Assembly: GCA_963764345.1 (NCBI GenBank)
Contig: CAVXSF010000009.1
Span: forward strand, 434,001-498,000
DNA from: DASQZK01 sp963764345
Lineage (GTDB): Bacteria > Bacteroidota > Bacteroidia > Bacteroidales > GCA-2748055
Length of the DNA stretch: 64,000 bases
Direction of reading: 5' to 3'
Within the stretch, counting starts at the first letter, position 1. Every line of letters starts with the position of its first letter. The notes beneath the pieces were generated by a model. That model made no database searches and was not told the DNA's origin. It saw only the letters and a program-made list of their open reading frames with translations. Shown here piece after piece: positions 56,423 through 64,000 of the stretch. Both the position numbers and the translations under genes were made by a program.

Positions 56423-56926
56423 ATGAATTCCACCCAGCTCAGAACAATTCAGTCTCCCCTGAAACAACAATACAGGGAAGACCCGGCGTCAGCAGTGGTG
56501 ATGCTCAGGGCAGAAGGGGAAACGGGCGAAGGCGTTACGTGCAGTATTGACACCGGGAAAGCACTGGTTAAGGCCGGACTTCATCAGGCCACAGGGGGTG
56601 ACGGAAGTATGGTTTGTTCAGGCAACATGCTACTTGAAGCCCTGGCAGCCTGCGCCGGGGTCACCCTGAATGCCGTGGCTTCGGCTATGGAGATTGATAT
56701 CGGCAATGCCAGGATCGTAGCTGAGGGCGAACTCGATTTCAGGGGGACTCTTGGCGTTTCTAAAGAAGCACCGGTAGGATTCATGAATATTCACCTTACG
56801 TTTATTTTTAATACTGATATACCGGAAGATCAAATCGAAAAACTGATCGGGCGTACCGAACGCTATTGTGTGGTTCTTCAGACCCTGCGGAATCCGCCGT
56901 CTGTGTCTGTCGTCCATTCATCCTGA
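56423..56926 (+). CDS. OsmC family peroxidase-like protein
   Basis: The product has 167 residues with both redox cysteines in the family places: ALAACAGVTLNAVASAM and ERYCVVLQTLRNPP. The N-terminal strand region TGEGVTCSIDTGKALV and the GGDGSMVCSGNMLLEAL helix fit. OsmC/Ohr-type proteins reduce organic hydroperoxides with a thiol mechanism in the cytoplasm. Monocistronic; the upstream spacer is about 170 bases. Confidence 0.9.
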   Translation: MNSTQLRTIQSPLKQQYREDPASAVVMLRAEGETGEGVTCSIDTGKALVKAGLHQATGGDGSMVCSGNMLLEALAACAGVTLNAVASAMEIDIGNARIVAEGELDFRGTLGVSKEAPVGFMNIHLTFIFNTDIPEDQIEKLIGRTERYCVVLQTLRNPPSVSVVHSS

Positions 56927-57226
56927 AACTGACGACCTCAAATGCCTTTTAAGCATCCTCCTCTCTTTTAAACACAACTCACACCACCAAAAAGGGAATC
57001 CCGGCCACCGGGTATGTTGTGGACCCCCATTTTGCACAACCTCCTGTATCAGCCTGACAACCGATGATCATGATGTACCTGCCCTGCAGAGATCGCCTGG
57101 ATAGTCTTCATACAAATTGTTTTTTAAAGAAATTATTCTTTATTTAGTATTACGCATATGGATACCGACCCACGTTTTGAGAGATGCATACTATTTTGAA
57201 ATAAGTTCTTCCACAAAAGCTTTATC
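56927..57226. other. Intergenic region, nothing recognised
   Basis: These 300 bases lie between the OsmC and TonB-C genes. No gene, RNA or strong hairpin was seen. The AT-rich last 100 bases presumably hold the promoter of the next gene. Confidence 0.4.
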
Positions 57227-58108
57227 ATGATAAAGACAGCCTTTCTGACAGTCCTAATATTATTTACTTTTCTCCTGGTATCAGCGCAGGACAGCATTTA
57301 TTACTACGGGGGGGACTACCGGCAGGTAACGGGTTTTTCAGAAGCAAGATTCATGGAAAGGATCCATACCAGGTCACCTAAAGTTCATATCATAAAATAT
57401 TTCGAACGGGAAGATGATACATGGAAACCTCAGCCCAGACGTAAAGTAAAAACGGTAAAAAAAGGTGAACAGGTTATAACGATCAGCAACAAGTTATTGG
57501 ATCCTGAAATCATTCACCGTTACTACCAGGAAGTTTCACCCGGATTGTATTCCTTCAGGGAATACCAAAGGGATGACCTTATCCGGGAAGGCAGCGCCAC
57601 CCGTTTGGTTCCACTCCTGCTGGAAGATACGGTTAAGGAGTATTATAAAACGGGTCAGATCAGGACACTTGCACTGTATCATAACAACCAGATGCTGGGT
57701 AATCAGAACTGGCTCCGGGATGGCTCAGCCTATATCGACAATATTTTTTATGCCGCCGATGACGTCCCTGAGTATTCAAAAGGCAACGGTTATTTCAGTC
57801 AGTATATTCTCGCAGGCCTGAAAAAATCGGGGATGGATCTCACCCAGTACAGCGACAAAATCATCCTGGGCTGGGTGATTACCGAAAAGGGCGAGCTTAC
57901 CGGGGTCCATGTGGTCTACGGGAAATCGATGGAGCTGAACCGGTTTATGGTAAAACTGGTGGCCACACTGCCCGGTGAATGGGTACCTGCCATCCTGAAC
58001 GGTAAAAAGGTCAGGTACTACATGACGATCCCCTTCAATTTCGGGGAGCCTACCCGTTATTTTGATAATCTGCAGTTAAACAATATCGGACAGCTGGACT
58101 GGAACTAA
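57227..58108 (+). CDS. Secreted protein with TonB C-terminal domain
   Basis: The 293-residue protein has a signal peptide (to about LVSAQ, residue 21) and no membrane anchor beyond it. The middle part (about 25-190) is of unknown fold. The last 90 residues match the TonB C-terminal pattern: LGWVITEKGELTGVHVVYGK, then ATLPGEWVPAILNGKKVR and YMTIPFNF. Such proteins in Bacteroidota are usually periplasmic and may not energise transport, since there is no ExbB/ExbD next to it. It converges on the lipoprotein array. Confidence 0.8.
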   Translation: MIKTAFLTVLILFTFLLVSAQDSIYYYGGDYRQVTGFSEARFMERIHTRSPKVHIIKYFEREDDTWKPQPRRKVKTVKKGEQVITISNKLLDPEIIHRYYQEVSPGLYSFREYQRDDLIREGSATRLVPLLLEDTVKEYYKTGQIRTLALYHNNQMLGNQNWLRDGSAYIDNIFYAADDVPEYSKGNGYFSQYILAGLKKSGMDLTQYSDKIILGWVITEKGELTGVHVVYGKSMELNRFMVKLVATLPGEWVPAILNGKKVRYYMTIPFNFGEPTRYFDNLQLNNIGQLDWN

Positions 58109-58264
58109 ATTCCGGGTGCAACGTGTATGTCATAAAATAAATCCATCGATTCGCCGTGCAGTAATGCCGAAGAGTACAGAAATCGAAAATGGAAAAGATC
58201 GCGACAGCCTTTTTGTCCTTTTGCTGAGCAGATCATTTGCCGGATTTCTGATCATCCATCACAG

Positions 58265-58990
58265 TTATAAATCTATTTTAAGTGTATTTGAAATCGGGTA
58301 TAAAGAGGTAATGATATTCTTGTATCCCGATTCATAACCGTTCGCCACGCACAAAGTGACATAAAACTCTCCGCCTTCCGGATAGAACTTTTGTCGTGCA
58401 ACATCCAGAGCATTACCAACAGAGGAACCTCCTGATATCTTTGACCCGAATATGTAAACCGATTGCCAGATAAAATTTTGGTCGATATTTTCCATGCTAT
58501 ATCCGGAAGATTTTGAAAAAGCCAGGACGAGATTTATAGCATATTCTCCTTTCAGAGAATCATTGAGAGTATAAGTATATTGCAATTCACCCTCTTCATC
58601 GAGGGATATTTCACATGTCTTAAAAATAAAATCAGGAATCTCATACATTGTGGCGTCCAGGAATCGTGATTCATCTCCACCCAAAAGTGAGATACTATTC
58701 GTCACAGTTCCAAAACCTGCTTTGCGGAAGGTAACCTCATACGAGCCACTCCAAAGGTCATTAATTTTGTAATGGCCATATTCATTGGTAGATCCTGAAG
58801 CTTTAACACCCTTATTCATCAGGTTTTCAGTGGCATCAACCCTGACCCCGCGTTGTTCCGGGACGTTTTGACCATTCACACTGACCAGTTCGACATTCCC
58901 TTCCAGGCTGCCTTCCAGTCCGTTTTTGTCATTTTTGGAACAGCTTGCCAAACAAAAAATACACAAGGAAAAATACAGAAAGTTTTTCAT
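58265..58990 (-). CDS. Lipoprotein with carboxypeptidase-regulatory-like domain (array member 3)
   Basis: The product has 241 residues from ATG 58990 (a TTG start at 59002 adds four). Lipid Cys17 in CLASC. An Ig-like carboxypeptidase-regulatory module follows (about 25-115; VRVDATENLMNKGVKASGST, YGHYKINDLWSGSYEVTFRK, AGFGTVTNSISLLGGDESRF), then a C-terminal beta domain (about 120-240). Third in a tight three-gene array on the minus strand; the preceding gene ends 13 bases before this start. Confidence 0.8.
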   Translation of the reverse strand: MKNFLYFSLCIFCLASCSKNDKNGLEGSLEGNVELVSVNGQNVPEQRGVRVDATENLMNKGVKASGSTNEYGHYKINDLWSGSYEVTFRKAGFGTVTNSISLLGGDESRFLDATMYEIPDFIFKTCEISLDEEGELQYTYTLNDSLKGEYAINLVLAFSKSSGYSMENIDQNFIWQSVYIFGSKISGGSSVGNALDVARQKFYPEGGEFYVTLCVANGYESGYKNIITSLYPISNTLKIDL

Positions 58991-59003
58991 AACAACTGAC
59001 AAA

Positions 59004-59729
59004 TTAATTTAAGGTAAATTCAACGACTTCCGAGCCACTCTCAGGGTCTATTCCATAATATACCATTGCACCGGTCACCGGATCCGGTTGGTTGAAAGAG
59101 TTGGTGAAATCCAGATTCACAGACCAATTAGCCATGTATACCCGTGCATAAAGATGCTGACCTTTACTGAAAACAGGCTTTTCCAGCTGAAAGCCAGTGT
59201 TCCTGAAAATCCAATGATACCGGTTCCATGCTACATCAGGCTTTTCAGAGATAAAAAGATACGGAATTAATTGCGGAGAATATTGAGGATCCGTTTCAAT
59301 CGTAACTGTTCCAGTCCAACCGGCAGACTCATTATCGAAATAACCCGGCATAAAGGGCTCAACCGTGATGCCGGCACTAATCACCTTCATGTCTTCAACA
59401 GGGAAAAGAGTGAATCTGCTTATATAATAATTTTCATTTCCACCGATGACGGAAAGGCCTTTCAGGGTTCCTGTTAAATAGCCTTCCTTCTGAAAAGTAA
59501 GGTTATAGGTCCCGGTTTTGATCCCGTCAAGGATGAAAGAACCATCACTCTCACTATAGGTTGTCCTTGAAGACTTTCCGGATCTGGCTGTTATTGTAAC
59601 ACCCGAATTATCGGTGATCCCAAGCCTTACAAACCCGGTTACCGATGCCTCCATCAGGTCGGGTTCTTTTCTACAACCCTCAATTAAAACAATTGTAAAG
59701 ACTACCAAAAATATGAGTTTCATTTTCAT
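59004..59729 (-). CDS. Lipoprotein with carboxypeptidase-regulatory-like domain (array member 2)
   Basis: The 241-residue product has Cys19 in LIEGCRKEPD. The module starts at about 27 (ASVTGFVRLGITDNSGVTIT, SESDGSFILDGIKTGTYNLT, FQKEGYLTGTLKGLSVIGGN) and matches that of member 3, including the ...GGNENYYISR-type end. The C-terminal half is a different beta-rich part, with FISEKPDVAWNRYHWIFRN. It overlaps the next gene's control region and lies 15 bases after member 1. Confidence 0.8.
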   Translation of the reverse strand: MKMKLIFLVVFTIVLIEGCRKEPDLMEASVTGFVRLGITDNSGVTITARSGKSSRTTYSESDGSFILDGIKTGTYNLTFQKEGYLTGTLKGLSVIGGNENYYISRFTLFPVEDMKVISAGITVEPFMPGYFDNESAGWTGTVTIETDPQYSPQLIPYLFISEKPDVAWNRYHWIFRNTGFQLEKPVFSKGQHLYARVYMANWSVNLDFTNSFNQPDPVTGAMVYYGIDPESGSEVVEFTLN

Positions 59730-59744
59730 AATGATAATGTATTT

Positions 59745-60503
59745 TTAAAGTACGGTAATGGTATCGGTTGCCAGCACATCACTCTTATTGATCAGGATTT
59801 CGCCATCCTGGCTTTTATAGATATCTCTGACCGAATTGCTGTTATCCTCACTGGCTCTTAAGGTCATTTCCACCTTTGCTCCTGCACTGAAATATCTGCT
59901 TAAATCAGGCAACCCGCTATAGACAGTATCTGTAGAATTGCATGTGAAAGACTGATAGTTACCCGGTTCCGTATTGTATATCCTTCCATAATAATGCTCC
60001 AGGGTACTATCGGTTTCGATATCCCTGAAAGAAGTGTTTATGTTAATATGGTACGACATGATTCCGCCGGCAGGCCATCCGTCATCAGCAAACGAAAGAT
60101 ACACTCTGCCAGGCTCGGCAGGATCGTAATGAAAATAGTCAAGTTGATGGTCAAACTTTTTGATGACAAAGAAATAACCGGCATTCGTCCTTTCCCACAT
60201 CAGCCATTGGCGGCCCCATGTTTCAGCAGCAATATAACCTTCCCTCGAAAAAAGAATGGAATAGGTTCCGGTCGGGACATCCGGTATTTCCCAATGTCCT
60301 GAATCATCGGAAACAGTTTCAAAGGTTACATTGCCGCTTTTAAGCTCAACCTTTACCCGGTTCAACGAGTCTCTCAAACCAAATTCGTTAAAGGTTTCAG
60401 CAACTCCGTAAGCAGTATTTTTGCGGTAAATTGCCTCTTCATCGGTTTTGGAACAGGCAATCAGTATGAAACCAGCCAACAGTAAGGGTAAAAATCGTTT
60501 CAT
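59745..60503 (-). CDS. Lipoprotein with carboxypeptidase-regulatory-like domain (array member 1)
   Basis: The 252-residue product has Cys17 in FILIACSK. The Ig-like module (about 30-95) shows VKVELKSGNVTFETVSDDSG, HWEIPDVPTGTYSILFSREG and YIAAETWG, homologous in order to the other two members. The C-terminal half differs (FHYDPAEPGRVYLSFADDG, MSYHININTSFRDIETDS). It is the first gene of the operon. Confidence 0.8.
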   Translation of the reverse strand: MKRFLPLLLAGFILIACSKTDEEAIYRKNTAYGVAETFNEFGLRDSLNRVKVELKSGNVTFETVSDDSGHWEIPDVPTGTYSILFSREGYIAAETWGRQWLMWERTNAGYFFVIKKFDHQLDYFHYDPAEPGRVYLSFADDGWPAGGIMSYHININTSFRDIETDSTLEHYYGRIYNTEPGNYQSFTCNSTDTVYSGLPDLSRYFSAGAKVEMTLRASEDNSNSVRDIYKSQDGEILINKSDVLATDTITVL

Positions 60504-61221
60504 TCGAAAATAGTTTATTTAGGTTATTGATCTCATAGACTGTCCCTCTACAGCGGGAGAATTTCCAATCACCAGGCTTCCTGATTTAAGCATAAGCTAC
60601 TCCCTTTGGTCGTGAGATCGTTTCGCTAAGTTTATGTCCGATCGTGCCACCTCCATCTATATTTATCTTCGTGGTATGGAAGTTCCTTTTTGTATCGTTG
60701 AAATTCTTGAAGATCAGCCTTCGTATTTTAAAGTTAATAAAAAATCTTTTTTTACAAATAAAATCCCCAATCGGAAATTCTGAAACGGAAGCTTAGGAAG
60801 GAAGACTTATATCAACTGATTATTCTACTGTAGCTTACCCATAATTCACAGCCATTTTCATTCGTCAAAAAAGCTTTGGTGCTGAGACCTTAACTCCCGG
60901 TACACCGATAATCTGAATGGATTATCTGCCCTGCAAGGAGTCATAACTGAAAAGAAAGACAAAATGGAATTTACGTAAGGCTTGAACAATTTACCTTCGT
61001 TATTGTAATATGTAGTATCAATTTGGTTTTTTACAATGAATCGTTCATTATTTATATCACCTCGTACGCCCGTTTAAATGCGATAAATGTGCAATTGATG
61101 TTCAATAAGCTTAATATCCTCAAATTAGGTATTTTGTGTTTTCTAATTGTTTACATAATTACATACCTTTACCCATATGAACACAACTCTTTCATTTACT
61201 AATAAAAAAAACCAAAAAAAC
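60504..61221. other. Intergenic region, AT-rich
   Basis: About 700 bases between divergent genes. No RNA, hairpin or gene was found. It must hold promoters for the lipoprotein operon and the OM protein at 61222. Confidence 0.4.
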
Positions 61222-61788
61222 ATGAAAAGGAAATTTTCACTTGGCTTTCTCCTGGTATTTCTCTCAGCTGCCCTTATGGCACAGGATCCTATGTTCTCAC
61301 AGGGAGACAAAGTTTTGAACCTTGGAATCGGTTTCGGATCGGCTCTTTATTCAGGTTCATTCTATCATACTTCGGTACCAGCTTTATCAGCATCCTACGA
61401 AGTTGGAATTAAAGATAATGTACTTGATGTCGGATCAATTGGCGTTGGAGGCTATCTCGGGTATTCAGCATTCAAATCAACTTACGATAATTATGGTACT
61501 TCCTACGGCTGGAAAATTTCTAATCTGGTTATTGGTGCAAGAGGCGTTTTTCATTACCCGTTTCTGGACAAACTTGATACATATACCGGTATAATGTTAG
61601 GATTCAGAGTAGTCTCGAGTAAATACTATGGCACCGATTACGGCTTTAATTACTCCGGTTCCTCAAGTGGTGCTCAGTTTTCATGGTTCGCCGGCGGCCG
61701 TTACTATTTTACCGATAATCTTGCCGGCTTACTTGAGGTAGGTTATGGTATCTCCTATCTAACCCTTGGTATTGCCCTGAAAATGTAA
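61222..61788 (+). CDS. Small outer-membrane beta-barrel protein
   Basis: The product has 188 residues from ATG 61222 (MKRKFSLGFLLVFL); an upstream ATG at 61177 adds 15 residues without signal character. A signal peptide (ending ALMAQ) is followed by short amphipathic strands (VLNLGIGFGSALYSGSF, GVGGYLGYSAFKSTYD, GIMLGFRVVSSKYYGTDYGF, FAGGRYYFTDNLAGLLEVGY) and a hydrophobic end GIALKM. It fits the OmpW/opacity-type 8-stranded barrel group. Function unknown. A strong terminator follows. Confidence 0.78.
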   Translation: MKRKFSLGFLLVFLSAALMAQDPMFSQGDKVLNLGIGFGSALYSGSFYHTSVPALSASYEVGIKDNVLDVGSIGVGGYLGYSAFKSTYDNYGTSYGWKISNLVIGARGVFHYPFLDKLDTYTGIMLGFRVVSSKYYGTDYGFNYSGSSSGAQFSWFAGGRYYFTDNLAGLLEVGYGISYLTLGIALKM

Positions 61789-61825
61789 GATATTTATAAG
61801 AAGAATGAATTTCTTTATCAGATAC

Positions 61826-61852
61826 AGACCGGGACTTTCCCGGTCTTTTTTT
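61826..61852 (+). terminator. Rho-independent terminator
   Basis: Stem AGACCGGGA / TCCCGGTCT with a 3-base loop, followed by TTTTTTTT. A second, weaker hairpin at 61860-61893 (AAAAGGGT ... ACCCTTTT, with inner CTTCTT/AAGAAG pairing) comes just after. The remaining bases up to 62186 hold no gene that I recognise. Confidence 0.88.
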
Positions 61853-62186
61853 TCAGAAAAAAAGGGTCTTCTTCCGAAGAAGAAAACCCTTTTCCAACCT
61901 GAGACTATTTCCCCAAAAATAAACCTAAAAAAACAATGCATCTACTCTCACACGCTACTAAATTATACAGATTTACCTAAATTACTTTCTTAATCTTAAT
62001 CCTGCTCTTGCCATCTTCCTCCAGTTACTATAAAAGGTCTGATTTTATATACCTTTTGAGAGTGCAACTTACATCAAAAAAAAAATCAAGTCAAATTTAT
62101 TCAGTCTAAATAAATGCTAAATAATGCGGACAGAGAAAGTCCTGCAATTGCTGAGCGGCGTGGCCTCACAATCAATTGCCCGATAG

Positions 62187-63197
62187 TTAAGTATGACTGT
62201 CCGGGAAAATGAGTCTGGCTTCCTGTAACAGCTGGCTGCGGTTTACCGGAACGACACCGGAGTGTTCACAGACCTGTCCGCCGGCAAGATTTGAGAGTAC
62301 GGCAGTCTGAAGCGGCGACAGGTTCTCACCGACGCAGAGCGCAGCCAGACTTACCACCGTGTCTCCGGCACCGGAGACATCTGCAATATCACGTACCTCA
62401 GCAGAAATATGATGACATTCGCTGCGGTCAGCGATCATGATACCCTGTTCGGAAAGGGTAACCATAACCATACGATGATTACCGGATTTTCTGAGTTTCT
62501 GTATGGCTCCGGCAATTTTCTTCAGATCGGTCTTTTGAATATCGGCTTTCAGACCTTCATTCAGCTCCTTGAAATTAGGCTTAAACAGGGCTGCATCCTT
62601 AAAATTCAGGAAATTTCTTCTTTTTGGATCGACAAGTACGGGGATGTCCAGGCTATTGGCCAGGTTGATGACAGCCTTGATGAGGGAAGGTGTAATAACG
62701 CCCTTGTCATAATCCTGAAAAATGATGGAGTGGATATTTTTATCCTCAATGAAGCTGCTGATAAAATCGAGCATGCGCAGCTCCGATTCTGAGGATACCG
62801 GTTTATCCATTTCCTCATCCACCCGCAAAAGATGCTGGTTATTGCTGATAATTCTTGTCTTCTGTGTGGTGACCCTCTCATGATCAACTATAATGCCGAC
62901 ATCACTAAGGTTTTGTTCACCAAGCAGGTCCAGGAATTCCTGTCCGCGAAGATCACTGCCAATTACAGAGCATAATATAGGTACGGCTCCCATAGCCTTT
63001 ATGTTCAGAGCAACATTCGCCGCACCTCCAAGTCGTTTTTCAACTAAAATATCCGAAACGACGGGCACGGGTGCTTCGGGAGAAATCCGCCTGACCCTGC
63101 CCCACAGATAAGAGTCGATCATGACATCCCCGATGATAAGGACCTTTTGCCGGGTGAATTGGTCAAACAGTGTTTCCAGATCAGGACTTTCAAACAT
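62187..63197 (-). CDS. rfaE1: D-glycero-beta-D-manno-heptose-7-phosphate kinase (PfkB family)
   Basis: This 336-residue sugar kinase of the ribokinase fold makes the heptose-1,7-bisphosphate used for LPS inner-core synthesis. Motifs: QKVLIIGDVMIDSYLWGRVR, RISPEAPVPVVSDIL, EKRLGGAANVALNIKAMGA, and the PfkB catalytic motif DVSGAGDTVVSLAALC with the base Asp. It is the kinase domain alone; no adenylyltransferase domain is fused, as in the E. coli HldE. Cytoplasmic. It is separated from priA by 47 bases. Confidence 0.93.
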   Translation of the reverse strand: MFESPDLETLFDQFTRQKVLIIGDVMIDSYLWGRVRRISPEAPVPVVSDILVEKRLGGAANVALNIKAMGAVPILCSVIGSDLRGQEFLDLLGEQNLSDVGIIVDHERVTTQKTRIISNNQHLLRVDEEMDKPVSSESELRMLDFISSFIEDKNIHSIIFQDYDKGVITPSLIKAVINLANSLDIPVLVDPKRRNFLNFKDAALFKPNFKELNEGLKADIQKTDLKKIAGAIQKLRKSGNHRMVMVTLSEQGIMIADRSECHHISAEVRDIADVSGAGDTVVSLAALCVGENLSPLQTAVLSNLAGGQVCEHSGVVPVNRSQLLQEARLIFPDSHT

Positions 63198-63244
63198 ACC
63201 GGTAATTCATTTTATCGGTTTATTAATCCGACAAATATAAAGTT

Positions 63245-64000
63245 TTACATCGGATCAACGTCAATGCTGATTCTTACTTTTTTAAAGCTATCGAATTGAT
63301 AACATTCGTCCACAGCCTCCTGCAGAAGTTTCCTGGCCCGGGTAAAAGAGGATTTCTTCTCGACTTTCAGGATGATCTGATTAAGATAAAGATTTTTAAT
63401 CCGGCCAATCACAGGGGGTTGCGGACCCAGAACCCGTCTTCCGAAAATTTTCCGGAGTTTTATTGCCAGCTCATTGGCTGCCGTGTCGGCACTTTCCTTC
63501 TCCCGTCCTTTGATCACTAGTTTGATGAGCCTGACGAAGGGCGGATAGGCAAATGCCTGTCTTTCCATGATCTGGTCCCGGTAGAGACCTTCGAAGTCAT
63601 TATTTATTACATATCGGATGACAGGATGCGACGGATCCGAGGTCTGGATGATCACCTTCCCTCTTTCTTTTTTTCTCCCGGCTCTTCCACTCACCTGGGA
63701 CATGAGCTGAAAGCTTCTCTCAAAAGCCCTGAAATCAGGAAAATTAAGCATCTGGTCGGCATTCAGGATTCCGACAAGAGCCACATTCTCAAAATCAAGC
63801 CCTTTGGAAAGCATCTGTGTTCCTGCAAGAATATTATATCGTCCGGCCGCAAAACCTTCAAGAATGTTCTCATAGGCTTTCCTCGAACGGGATGTGTCGA
63901 GATCGAGCCGGGCCACCCTGACGCCCGGGATATGCAAAGAGATCTCATCCTCCACAAGTTCGGTTCCGAAACCCCGGGTGACCATTCCGGTGCCCTGACA
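63245..64000 (-). CDS. priA: Primosomal protein N' (PriA helicase), C-terminal part, 5' end outside window
   Basis: The open frame continues to the window edge (252 codons), so the N-terminal DNA-binding and early helicase parts are missing. Seen: GFGTELVEDEISLHIPGVRV, the helicase motifs ILAGTQMLSKGLDFENVALV and FRAFERSFQLMSQVSGRAGR, and the C-terminal domain with AFAYPPFVRLIKLVIKGRE and GRRVLGPQPPVIGRIKNLY. PriA restarts stalled replication forks. The first codons of the visible part (CQGTG) lie in the zinc-binding region of the protein. The gene is downstream of something not visible here. Confidence 0.93.
   Translation of the reverse strand, partial: CQGTGMVTRGFGTELVEDEISLHIPGVRVARLDLDTSRSRKAYENILEGFAAGRYNILAGTQMLSKGLDFENVALVGILNADQMLNFPDFRAFERSFQLMSQVSGRAGRKKERGKVIIQTSDPSHPVIRYVINNDFEGLYRDQIMERQAFAYPPFVRLIKLVIKGREKESADTAANELAIKLRKIFGRRVLGPQPPVIGRIKNLYLNQIILKVEKKSSFTRARKLLQEAVDECYQFDSFKKVRISIDVDPM

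Overview
The window looks like a chromosomal segment of a free-living or gut-associated member of the phylum Bacteroidota, most likely order Bacteroidales or a close relative. The evidence is a purH-mreB-mreC-mreD-mrdA-rodA gene order, SusC-like and OMP-family TonB-dependent receptors with carboxypeptidase-regulatory N-termini, many lipoproteins, several Bacteroidota-restricted families (DUF4914, DUF6340, the small RYEKD-type protein at 2603), TAnnTTTG-like -7 elements, and few Shine-Dalgarno sites. No phage, IS element, integrase or CRISPR array was recognised. The only RNA gene seen is a tRNA-Pro(CGG). Names rest on family recognition by eye, not on a database search.

Region by region. 1-12.5 kb: carbohydrate and general metabolism. 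It holds two Gfo/Idh/MocA oxidoreductases, a DUF1080 (3-keto-disaccharide hydrolase family) protein, a TIM-barrel sugar isomerase/epimerase, a GH2-type lipoprotein glycosidase, a patatin, upp, a cupin, a VOC protein and a secreted protein made of two similar halves. 12.5-14.1 kb: a non-coding G-rich stretch with an 8-bp microsatellite and an eleven-copy 78-bp minisatellite. 14.3-20.6 kb: a DUF6340 protein, a DUF5009/NagX-like acyltransferase, pgi, a cyclic-2,3-diphosphoglycerate synthetase-like GTPase and an ACP phosphodiesterase. 20.7-27.9 kb: the cell-shape/elongasome operon with purH at its head. mreC is split by one base. 28-34.2 kb: a MacB-type permease, mgtE (C-terminal frameshift), rsmA, a hotdog thioesterase, a PatB/MalY-type lyase and an Hsp20. 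34.4-45 kb: signalling and glycan genes. These include a hybrid histidine kinase that has lost its phospho-accepting histidine, an OM barrel, a GH26 mannanase-like lipoprotein, a 1234-residue intact PAS/GAF hybrid kinase and a DUF4914 P-loop protein. 45-46.3 kb: a RIC (di-iron FeS repair) and Rrf2/NsrR-like operon, then tRNA-Pro. 46.7-56.9 kb: a di-haem cytochrome c, a putative metal-uptake set (TonB receptor, YtkA-like lipoprotein, small Cys protein), a large OMP-family receptor flanked by two gene remnants, a CDICGC beta-barrel and an OsmC protein. 57-64 kb: a TonB-C-domain protein, a tight array of three lipoproteins that share an N-terminal Ig-like (carboxypeptidase-regulatory) module, an OM barrel, rfaE1/hldA and the 3' part of priA.

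How it fits together. The mre/mrd/rod genes build the lateral-wall machinery. The DUF1080, Gfo/Idh and isomerase genes fit oxidative (3-keto-sugar) glycoside breakdown, and GH2 and GH26 fit hemicellulose hydrolysis at the cell surface. RIC with its Rrf2 regulator fits nitrosative or oxidative damage repair. The strongest points for a second look are two single-base frameshifts within 5 kb, the degenerate hybrid kinase, the minisatellite, the gene remnants on either side of the 52-55 kb receptor, and the three-lipoprotein array.
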